Shown here piece by piece: positions 13,601 to 23,035 of a stretch of DNA of 64,000 nucleotides. The notes under the pieces were generated by a model. That model ran no database searches and was not told where the DNA came from. It saw only the letters and a list, made by a program, of their open reading frames with translations. The stretch is from Syngnathus acus. Its lineage: Eukaryota; Chordata; Actinopteri; Syngnathiformes; Syngnathidae. The stretch's first letter is position 1. Each line of letters opens with the position of its first letter. The position numbers and the translations under genes were made by a program. The stretch covers positions 7,581,842-7,645,841 of the forward strand of contig NC_051090.1 of NCBI RefSeq assembly GCF_901709675.1. The letters run 5' to 3'.

Positions 13601-16600
13601 CAGGATACATCAAATTAAATGAAGTTATCAATTGCAATGCTTGGAATTTATTATATGTGATTATGTTTTGTTATGTGGTTGGCTGCCTTTTATGTGCAGA
13701 ATCTCCTTTAATTTAATTGGTCTTTGTGTGCATTATTCAGACATTGATGAATGTGAGGCAGGAGGGGGATGCGGACCCAACTCACATTGCCATAATATCA
13801 ATGGATCTTTCTATTGCACTTGTCAGCGTGATTACATCCCAACTTCTGGCACCAAGCACTTTCATCCAGAGCAAGGTGGAAAATGTAAAGGTCAGTATAA
13901 GAAGGAAGAATACACATGCACACTCACCACATTCGCTTATATTGTGATTTATTCTCAGACTTTTTTCCACATATTCAAACCCGCTACTGCAAATGTTGAC
14001 GTTGCATAAAAATCAGACAATGCTTTTCGTGGAAGTCACTTCAGCTGGTTATTTTTTATTGCTATCTATTTGATATTTTTTTGTTATTTTTTAAATGTAT
14101 TTATTGTTATTTTTTATTTATTTTTATTGTTATTTTTCTAATTGTTATTTTTCAGACCATCCCCAAAAAAACTGCCATGACAACATTGTGTGCATCACAC
14201 AGACTGTCAATAAAACACTGGAGTATGTAAGTACCCCATCTGCTGGCTTTCAATGGATCTGATTGAGATTCATAAGAAAGAACAGATATTCATTCATGAT
14301 ATTTATGAGGGTGGTGACCACAAGCATGTCATCTGCAGAAAATCTCCAGACTAAAAGTTTGAAGACTTCATTTGCAATACCTACAACCAAAATCTAACAG
14401 TGGCTCCGGACAGTGATTGAAAATGACTGACTGTATATTTAAATACACCTGCACAATCAAATTAGATCTAAAACTAGAGCTGCTGCAAATCTAATAACCC
14501 TAATGAATCAATACGATTAGATTTTGGATGGCGCCAAATCACCTGGCCTAATCGATCTACTCGAGAGCAACATGTGATGACTGAATTTTCTGAGGAAAAA
14601 AAAAAAGGGTTCAAGCACTTACCCAATTGCACCTTGCTCAGGAAGATATGGCATATATTAAAAATCCAGCTGTAATCCACCCTGCATGTCACCGAGACCA
14701 GGAGATGCACAGGTCCTTGGGTTTTTCGGGGCTCTCTGCTGCACCACACCTGATTCAATGACCTCATCAGCAAGCTAGATCATGACCCAATCAATCAGTT
14801 GTGTGAAGGAGGGAGACTTCTAAAAAAGGCGGGGTCTCTAGGACCGGACTTGCCTACTCCTGAGCTTTGTGATTTGATAACATCTCGCACGATGACTGCT
14901 CAAAATTGAGTTGTTTGACCTTTGTGGCATATTTTTCAATAAAACATACTGTATTGTGTTTTAGCACTGTTAGCAGTATTGAATTGTGATGTCCTTATTT
15001 AGGTCAGTTTGAAATAATACAAAATTATGACAAAATTGTATCATCCCTCTTTATATTATAAACTTATACCAGAGCTCATCAGATCTAATAGGCTTGTCTG
15101 AGGGTGAAGAGGTGGAAACCAATTTCATAAAAACAAACGTCGTTGTTTTCGATCTTCCAACTGCTGTTTCTATTTTCTCTAAAAAAATTGAATGTTAGTT
15201 GCTATTTTTTGCTGCCCTTTTAGATGAGCAACCTGACTGAGCCACTAAGCCTGCTGAATGAAATTGCTCAGCAGTCGTCCGGGGATCTGACCTCTGTGGA
15301 AGTGATTGCGTACGTTGAGGCCTTGAGCCGGTCCACGTCGTTGCTGGCCACAGGAGAAAAAGATCAGCCTGTTGTGCACTCAACTCTCATAGTAATCCCC
15401 ACTCACTGGTTCTATTCTTCTCACTCACTGTTTTGACCATGACATCTCTTTTCTTACGGGGTTTATGAGAAGCATGCTTTATTGGAGGAATCACAAATGC
15501 TCTTGTCAACAGAAATTAGTTAAAGCAGTCAACAACTTAGTAGAGAAGGATGAGCTGGTGGCGTGGAGCAGGATTAAAGAGGAGCGTCGGGAGCAAACCG
15601 TCACCAAGCTGCTGCACACAGTTGAAGAAAGTGCTCTTACTTTGGCTAACAGCCTCCAAACTCCATATGAGTTTCAAATTAAAGATACACAAATGGGTAA
15701 GACCAAAATTTACACTATGACTTGTGTTTGTTTTTATCTGCCAATTCCTTTCCACAGAAATGAGACTCTTCACTTTTGATGCCAATAAGAAAAAACCTAC
15801 ATTGTCATCAAGTATGGGCGGCGACATCATGACTCTAACTCCAAAGATGAAAGCGAAAGAGGAAAGTAAAGGTGAGTTGAATCACAGTTTAATGATGGAA
15901 AATGCTGCTTTAGCAAATTTTGCTGGAACAATCTGCAACTGCACTGGATGTCGAAATGTTAGCGAAGCGGTCACGGGTACCTGACTCACAATCTCTGCTC
16001 TAGTTTATCCTGAATGTGTTGGACGTTAGGTCAAGGCTATTTGATCTTCCAAGTTAAATTCATCCAAGCATGTCTTTGTAGACCTTGCTTTTTGCACTGT
16101 GGGCTTTCCATACTGTCACTACTTTTGAAATCAAATTTCAGACACCTTACAAATCATAGTGTTGAGAAATTCAACACTTCTTGTCGGTCACCAAAGTCAG
16201 CCGAAGAATGAGGTTGGACCGCCGTCAATGGTTTCCTCAACTTGTGTCGTCCATCAGAGAGCGTGTCAGTGGTGTTTGTGCGATATGACAGCATGGGAGA
16301 CATCCTGAAGCCGAGCATCGACCCGGGTGTCAATGACTACTCGCACTACGCGGAAACGGGGGAAATCACTGTCAATTCCCAAGTGGTGGCAGCGGCCGTC
16401 AAACCTGCTGACGTCTACCAGCTTGACCATGTCATCTTCACTCTCAGGCACGTTGAGGTAAAGATGAATGGGCACGCTGTCTTATATTCAATTTGCTGCG
16501 GCTGCAAATTTGCAGCGCAGAACCTTTTTGCGGGGAGTTCCCCTTAATATCTGGTCATACTGCTGCAGTAAGCATCTTTGTGCTGTACCTTACTAAAACT

Positions 16601-19600
16601 TTGCTTCCCGGTAAAGTTTTATTCAGTTTGAAGTCTTGAACACCAATAAGCATTATAACTAGTACGAGACTTGCATCTGTTGTTGTGGCAATCAACAGAT
16701 GGAAGAAGTATCAGGGCTAAAAAATAACCAAAACAAATGACAAAGTTGAGTTAACAAGTTGAATTGCATCATATTACACTTGGAAATTTTTAACAAGACA
16801 GTAACTGAATCCAGTTCTTTTCAAGAACAGGCACAATTGATCAAAAAGTATGGTGTTACATTGATTCTGAATACCCAGATTGCAGCAGTAGAATTTGGTA
16901 ACAATTTATACATTTATTATCAAAAAAAAAGTGAACACTAATTTGTTAGAATTAACCAAATCCATAATAAATGTTTGTGGTTGGGAGTACATATCACTTT
17001 TTTACTCGGACAATAGATGACATCATTGGAAACTGACTGGTAGGAAAGACTATGTTAAGACTCAGATATTAACATAAATGATTTATGACATATTCTGGTT
17101 GCATTTATGTAACTTAATAATAGTTCATTTATTTCTGTCCCAAAACATGCAGCATTATTATTTGGGGGGAAAAAAAATAATTTCAACACTCATATACTAG
17201 TTAGTTACATTTAATTTAGTCAAACTGATCTTACAAAATGCATTTGAATTTCATTGACATTTAAATGAGATGTTTTTTCTCTCCACTGTAAGGCAACAAC
17301 AGTTGTGTTCCAAATTCAGTACAGATGTCCATCTCACTGGCTCTTTTGTTACATTCTCTCCTCCAAAGCCTGTCGACCTCAAAACCGATGTGACCAAATG
17401 CGCCTTCTGGGAGTACACAACTGACAGCCTGCAGGGTCACTGGGCCACGCATGGCTGCAAGACCGTACAAGTCAACAGCAATACCACCACGTGCACCTGC
17501 AACCACCTCACACACTTTGCTATTCTCATGTCTTCGGGGCGAGCCAATGTAAGGTTTTAGATGTTTATTACAAAACATGTTCACTGTACCCCAAATGTCA
17601 TTTTGGAGGTTTGGCACCACCAGTAGCAGAGGTAGAATTTTTTCCTTGGGGGAGCCAAGGATATCACCGTGAGTCCGCAAATATATATATATATTTTTTT
17701 TTTTACAAACTCCAAATATTCTTCAAAAAGGGCTGATAAAGATTCTTGACATGATCTTTATGGCGGACAGGTGGAAATCGGAAAATACCCAAAAGTGAAT
17801 AATCTAGCCTGGCACCTGGTGGTCCAAGCATATTCCAGGCTGGGAGAGTGCCCCTGTGGCCCCCACTCTAGCTCCGCCAGTGGGCACCATTGTTTAATAT
17901 ACCATGGCATATTATTATTAATTATTACTTGATTCTTAGATGTTTTACCTTTAATACAGCAGGCTCGCTCTTATTTTTTGGTTAAAAATGAACAGAGATT
18001 GAACTGTGAGATAAAAACACCATCCATTTCTCTTTTCTTGTCAGTTCATCGCCCACCAAACCGTCCTGACCCGCATCACCCAGCTTGGGATGATTATCTC
18101 CCTCATCTGTCTGTCCATGTGCATTTTCACCTTCTGGTTCTTCTGTGAGATCCAGAGCACCAGGACTACCATTCACAAGAATCTGTGCTGCAGTCTATTC
18201 ATGGCTGAGTTCATCTTTCTCGTGGGGATCAACATGTACACTCACAAGGTGATGATCAAGAACGCTCAACCCAGCCCTAAACATTTTCTGGTATTCTGAT
18301 ATATAGATCGCAAACCCCCTATAAATATTCATTGCAAAATAAATGTAAACATATTGTATGTAGTTATGTTTCTAAGACATCTGTTGTTTACTGTATTTAA
18401 TCACATGAGTTAAGGTCACAGTGACTTTTTAAAAGTTGAAATGAAGTAAAGGAAGGAAGAAAAGTCAATATGTTAATGTCACTCTGTAGGGTGTTTGAAA
18501 TAACAACAATAATATTATTTTCCTTTTCGTCATGATTTAACGCGCCGTTGAAAATCAAATCTCATATTCAACTCTGTGGGAAAACAAAGTTTTGTTCACA
18601 TGTGAATGTCACTTCATTGGTTTTTAAATCTGGATCTATCATTTTTATTGTCTCGGTATAATTTAAGTTTTATGGTCACTTGCAGTGGTGCAGTAAATGT
18701 GTGAGACTAACATGAAAATCAACATTTATATGTTTTTCAGGTCATTCAATTGGCCTTTCAAATGAAACATTCTCTCTCTGTCTCTCTTTCTTTGTTTCTT
18801 GGCAGCTCTTTTGCTCGATTATTGCGGGGCTGCTGCACTATTTCTTCCTGGCGGCCTTTGCCTGGATGTGCATCGAGGGCATCCATCTGTACTTAATAGT
18901 GGTTGGCGTCATCTACAACAAAGGCTTCCTGCACCGTAACTTTTACATTTTCGGTTATGGAAGCCCAGCAGTGGTTGTGGCCATCTCAGCCACGCTGGGT
19001 TCCAAGTATTATGGCACTGATAAAATGTGAGCATATACGTATGTATGTCTTATCATTTTTATTTGATGACGCAAAGACCTTCACTAAAACTCAAATGACA
19101 CTGTTAGTTGCTGGGGTCTATATATTCTTAAGGTGTTTGGATTCATGGCTGGTTAGGGCGGAAGTGCATGATATTTACTGTATATTTACGGCCTAATTTA
19201 AAATAAGTAACTGTAGTTAAAAATAAATACATGTCTGCTGTTTCTACCTACCTACATTTTTTATTTTAAATTTATTTTCATGATGAGTATCCCTGCTTGT
19301 GTTTGAGGGGGGGGGCCGAAGTGGTTGCTGACCCAAACAGGGTTCTATTGATTCAAATCAGAAAAAAAAAAAGCTGAGGTCCAATGATAAAAGGCAGGCA
19401 AAATTCAATTAATCAAGATCACTAAGTGGGACATCTTGCTTTTGTATTTTAGGTGTTGGCTGAGCACAGAGAACCACTTCATATGGAGCTTTATTGGACC
19501 TGCTTGTTTGATCATTCTGGTAAGTTATTTAAGCAAGAAGCAAGCAAGCTCACGGTTTAAAATGGACAGAAATTGTGATGTGATTTTTTTGATCTCCACT

Positions 19601-20421
19601 CAGGTGAATCTACTGGCCTTTGGAGTGATCATCTACAAAGTCTACCGACACGCGGTGGTGAAGAAGCCTGAAATAAGCCACTATGAGAATATCAAGTGGG
19701 ATTATTAATACTTGATTAGACTTGGGTTGGGCGTCTCAAGTTTGTCAGCGTGATTGTGTTGGTTGTGGCTGGTCAGGTCATGTGCCCGTGGAGCCATAGC
19801 GCTGCTCTTCGTGCTGGGTGCCACCTGGACCTTCGGAGTGCTGCACATCCTCTATGAGAGCACACTCACCGCATATCTGTTCACCATCACCAACGCCTTC
19901 CAGGGCATGTTCATCTTCATCTTCCTCTGTGTGCTCTCCAGAAAGGTAATGCTGACTCATGGATTCATACCGTCTATGAAAACACATGAGAAGAAATTTA
20001 ACCCAAATTACTTCATCTCCATCACCGCTGTACTTAGACATATCATGATAAATTATGGCTGCATATTTTTTGCACATGATTATATAATTTTCATGGATTA
20101 TAATGATTATAGTTGGTGGTAAACCAGTACATGCATGCTAGAAATGTCCATGGTGTATTGCTATGAGTATCAAATTTTATTTGAAAATAATGTAAAAAAT
20201 GGGAAATGTTAAAATTTAGTATTTACTGTATTATCATCAGAGTCATAGTTTAAATTTCTATCATTTCCCTCCTCTCATGTAGGTGACATATGGTAATTGG
20301 TATAAAAATATAAATAAATATGTTAACATAGGCAATTGTGTAATTTTTATTGTTTCAGATTCAAGAGGAGTACTACAGGCTTTTTAAAAACATGCCATGC
20401 TGTTTTGAATGCCTAAGATGA
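10635..20421 (+). CDS. adgrl4: Adhesion G protein-coupled receptor L4 (EGF, latrophilin and seven-transmembrane domain protein 1), complete, 16 exons
   Basis: This is an orphan adhesion GPCR of endothelial cells, known in the family for roles in angiogenesis. I read these exons: 10635-10680, 10857-11006, 12870-13019, 13741-13890, 14156-14226, 15224-15391, 15513-15696, 15758-15871, 16258-16457, 17369-17548, 18045-18248, 18806-19026, 19453-19519, 19604-19695, 19777-19945, 20359-20421. All junctions are GT-AG with matching phase and sum to 742 residues, close to the rodent protein as I recall it. Exon 1 encodes a signal peptide (MKLVLLTAWLSS). The ATG at 10635 has A at -3 and G at +4; Met9 at 10659 is a weaker alternative. 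Exons 2-4 are three 150-bp, phase-1 EGF modules (residues ~16-165); the second and third start with the calcium-binding pattern DxxEC. Exons 6-10 form the GAIN region. The GPS has cysteines at ~422, 441, 453 and 455 and the motif CNHLTHF, so HL|T cleavage is intact at ~458/459. Exons 11-15 encode the seven helices, and exon 16 the short tail ending CLR. Identification rests on close similarity to remembered human ADGRL4. Confidence 0.96.
10857..13890 (+). other. adgrl4: Three consecutive EGF-module exons of adgrl4
   Basis: The exons 10857-11006, 12870-13019 and 13741-13890 are each exactly 150 bp and bounded by phase-1 introns, the usual arrangement for shuffled or duplicated EGF modules. The first ([12 protein letters not shown]...) lacks the calcium-binding start. 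The second (DDNECQN) and third ([12 protein letters not shown]) have it, followed by NTxGSYYC- and NINGSFYC-type cores. As I recall it, the human protein has only two EGF domains and the rodent one three, so this gene keeps the longer form. Confidence 0.85.
14697..14862. mobile_element. Second, degenerate copy of the palindromic CCAGTCC-type MITE in an adgrl4 intron
   Basis: The segment contains GCACCACACCTGATTCAATG, a pairing arm with CAATCAGTTGTGTGAAGGAG, and the right end GACCGGACTTGCCTACTCCTG-like border at about 14862. This is the same layout as the element in the 3' UTR at 20.5-20.7 kb. It lies in the intron between exons 5 and 6. The left border is uncertain. Confidence 0.5.
17369..17548 (+). 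other. adgrl4: adgrl4 exon encoding the GPS autoproteolysis site
   Basis: The 60-residue exon carries the C-x2-W, C, C-x-C pattern of a GPS motif and ends [16 protein letters not shown]. The His-Leu-Thr catalytic tripeptide is present, so self-cleavage is expected. The residues after Thr would be the tethered agonist leading into helix 1 ([15 protein letters not shown]). The acceptor was placed after AAG at 17368 because only this keeps phase 0 with the preceding exon; its polypyrimidine tract is interrupted but adequate. Confidence 0.85.
17621..17882. mobile_element. Non-autonomous hAT-type transposon with 8-bp target duplication in an adgrl4 intron
   Basis: The element starts CAGTAGCAGAGGTAGAA and ends CTCTAGCTCCGCCAGTG; the reverse complement of the end, CACTGGCGGAGCTAGAG, matches the start at most positions. 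It is flanked by GGCACCAC (17613-17620) and GGCACCAT (17883-17890), an 8-bp duplication with one mismatch, which is the hAT signature. It is about 262 bp long with no coding capacity and sits just after the GPS exon. Confidence 0.7.
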
Positions 20422-20856
20422 ATTCAATGAATTAATTCAAGCACCAGATCAACTTGAACAATGTTGGAAACTATACTAAAAAACAGATGAGATGCGAATG
20501 TGGAAAAATCCTTTATTCCATCATTGAAATCTATTTCACCTTAAAGCAAATCCAGTCCTCAGGGGACGGCGTCCTGCAGGTTTTATAGGTCTCCCGGCTG
20601 CAACACAGCTAATTCAAATGATCAGGATTGTTGTCCAGCTTCTGCATACCTTGCTTATTATCTGACCATTTGACCATGTGTTGCAACAGGGAGCCATATA
20701 AAACATGCAGGACTGGATTTGCCTACACCTGCCTTTGAATAACCCTGCAATCAATATACATTTGCCTTTTTGTATTGTTTTTATTTAATGCCCGTTGTAT
20801 TCTTTATAACAGAACTGCACTTGACTTACTCTTGTATATGTTAAATTAATAATAAA
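20422..20856 (+). other. adgrl4: Probable adgrl4 3' UTR and poly(A) signal
   Basis: The stop codon TGA is at 20419-20421. A canonical AATAAA lies at 20851-20856 in an A/T-rich setting, about 430 bp downstream. No other good signal is closer, so the UTR probably includes the palindromic MITE at about 20537-20731. Cleavage would be around 20870-20885. Confidence 0.6.
20537..20731. mobile_element. Palindromic MITE of hAT-like type inside the adgrl4 3' UTR
   Basis: The left part reads GCAAATCCAGTCCTCAGGGG and the right part ends GCAGGACTGGATTTGCC, which are inverted copies of each other. Inner arms also pair: TGCAGGTTTTATAGGTCTCC with the right-hand GGGAGCCATATAAAACATGC. This matches a palindromic element I recall as common in fish genomes, with ends like CAGG-GTAGGCAAA. 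The left end is degenerate and I could not find a clean target-site duplication, so the outer borders are approximate. Confidence 0.65.
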
Positions 20857-20885
20857 ATGAGTTTTGGCAAACAAACCATGCTTTG

Positions 20886-22054
20886 TTTATTCTCAATGGA
20901 GTATTGAAAAACTCAGCCTGCTTCTTGGTGAAATAATGAACAATGGCGCTATCTAGTGGTAAAGAAATAAAAATCTCTTGGAGCATCTCTGCAAAACACT
21001 TGGATTGGCTAGTTTCTGTTGGTTGTTTTCTCTGTCTTCTCAGCAAATGTTAATTATAATTTGCTAAATGATGTCAAATTATAATTAACAAAGTGTTAAA
21101 TAATGTTCCATTTCCCACGTCATATAATTATTTTCCATTAAAATATTTTCCATTAAAATGCTTATCCATTAAAATGAATAAATTGTATTTTTGTATTTTA
21201 AAGTGCTTTTTGGGGCTAAAAAATATACCAATAAATTACATTACAGTAAATAATTGCACAATGATGTCATTAATTTCTTACCATAATGGTCATAGTGAAT
21301 GACCATTTACAGTAGTCCTATAAAATATGAAAATCGTCGTACCCACATTGAGCCACTAGATGGCAGCACTCACCTAGCCTTACACATTTAGTTATACTCA
21401 ATTACATTAACCATTCAGTTACAAACAATGTAATATGTGGGATTCATTTATCATCTTGCACAGATAAGCCTTTGTCATCATCATCAACATTATTTCTAAA
21501 TGTGTGTTTGCATATCAGTGTATTGGTCATGAAATTTAAAATAAGATACATTTACCATTTAACATACACAGCTTTTCTTATGCATAACTTAAAGTATAGT
21601 ACTTAAAGTATAGTATAGAATAAAAAGTGGAAACCAAGCTCAAACCTTTATTGACTGCATCTAAAGTTCTACACTTTTTCTTTTTTAAATTATTGATTTA
21701 GGTGTAGGAGGGTATTGTTGCTGTTTATGACTAACACTATCCCAGTATGACTATACCACCTTTTCCATCTATCTGTTGGCTTTATAACTTATTTCCACCA
21801 GGGTCGTGAATGGACTGGTTGCCAAAATATGAATTTGCAACATTATTTGATTTCTACCCCAAAAGGTGCTGCTCAGCCTATAATAAGACATATGGCATGT
21901 GCAAACAAATATCATATTGGTAAAAACGTCTGTCAGTAATGTGAAGTGCAGTTTTACACTACTGTAAATTACAACAATAATACACATACTAAATGATGTA
22001 TATGTATGATGGTTACTTTGTGTTTTTGCCTTTATTTATCTTCTACCTGCAGCT
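20886..22054. other. Intergenic spacer between adgrl4 and vitellogenin
   Basis: About 1.2 kb of AT-rich sequence with no ORF showing exon character. It includes a short direct duplication (ACTTAAAGTATAGT, about 21588-21615) and repeated CCATTAAAAT units near 21136-21175. I see no gene. Confidence 0.6.
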
Positions 22055-22067
22055 GTTAATGATTACC
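22055..22067 (+). promoter_or_regulatory. HNF1-like site in the vitellogenin promoter
   Basis: GTTAATGATTACC differs from the HNF1 consensus GTTAATNATTAAC at one position. It lies about 190 bp upstream of the ATG. HNF1 is a liver-enriched factor, which fits hepatic vitellogenin expression. Binding is inferred from sequence only. Confidence 0.5.
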
Positions 22068-22078
22068 TGTCTTTGTCA

Positions 22079-22091
22079 TGTCATTGTGACA
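22079..22091. promoter_or_regulatory. Imperfect estrogen response element palindrome
   Basis: TGTCATTGTGACA is a perfect palindrome with a 3-nt spacer. Compared with GGTCAnnnTGACC it keeps GTCA...TGAC and differs only at the two symmetric outer bases. It lies about 165-180 bp before the start codon, next to the HNF1-like site. Vitellogenin genes are classic estrogen targets, often through imperfect EREs. Confidence 0.5.
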
Positions 22092-22160
22092 ATGTCAACG
22101 TGTTGCCGCCAAGTCAGTGTTGACTTTACATTGATGTTGACTGGCTAAAAAACCCGAATG

Positions 22161-22180
22161 TGACCTGCCCGCACAGGTCA
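22161..22180. promoter_or_regulatory. Everted nuclear-receptor half-sites (ER8-type)
   Basis: TGACCT (22161-22166) and AGGTCA (22175-22180) face away from each other with 8 nt between them; the symmetry extends to 7-bp arms TGACCTG/CAGGTCA. ER8 spacing is used by RXR heterodimers, and each half is also a perfect estrogen-receptor half-site. It is about 80-100 bp upstream of the ATG. Confidence 0.45.
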
Positions 22181-22212
22181 ACACAACGGTTGCCTAATCA
22201 AACACACTCAGC

Positions 22213-22220
22213 TATTTAAA
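22213..22220 (+). promoter_or_regulatory. TATA box of the vitellogenin gene
   Basis: TATTTAAA lies 39-46 bp before the start codon. Normal TATA spacing would put transcription start near 22243-22248, leaving a 5' UTR of only about 11-16 nt. Very short leaders are typical of vertebrate vitellogenins. Confidence 0.65.
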
Positions 22221-22258
22221 GGGGTGATGTGAAATGTTTGCTTGCACCCACATTGACC

Positions 22259-22951
22259 ATGAGAGGGCTCATCCTCTGCTGCCTTGTGGCCCTGGCCGGT
22301 AAGTGATTTGAATAAAAAATAATAATTGTGTACTTTTGAAGAAATATTTTTACAGGATGCTTCCCAATCAGGTCCCCTTAATGCTGTCTTATTATATGTT
22401 TTTTAGCATGTGAAAGTGTCCGCTATGGTGAGTATTGCAGCATATTCCACAGGACTGAATTCCTTTTTTTCTAGTATTGTGTTTAAAATGAAATATTTTC
22501 ACTTAATGCTTTTAAAAACTGTTTCCAGATTTCAGCCTAAACCCCAAGAAATCCTATGAATATAAATATGAGGGACTGGTCAATTTTGGACTGGGCATGC
22601 CAAACATGGCTGAGTCTGGGGCCAAACTAACATGCAAGATTAAGATTGTCGGCGCGTCTGCGCAGAGCTTCCTCCTTCAGGTAAGCAGACACATGAAATA
22701 TAGGAAAAAGTTGTGAAGTTATGTGGCTGCAAAGAAAACCTTTGAAAGCATCAGTGAGAATGCAATTATTCTAATGTGCCCACCCTATTCAAATAGTGGT
22801 TGAACTTTTTGTTGCTCTGTGCTGTTTTTCATTTACTTTAAAATATGAATTTCATATTTAATACAGAGTTGTCACTCGTTGAACTTCATCTATTTATTCT
22901 AGTGCTTGTACTCAGGGTCACTGGGCAAGAAAAAAAGACTGTTTTGGATTT

Positions 22952-23035
<84 letters not shown>

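Noticed and set aside
13632-14009. 125-codon open frame around the third EGF exon
   Set aside because: Only 13741-13890 is coding; the flanks are intron read-through, shown by the CAG acceptor and GTCAGT donor in matching phase.
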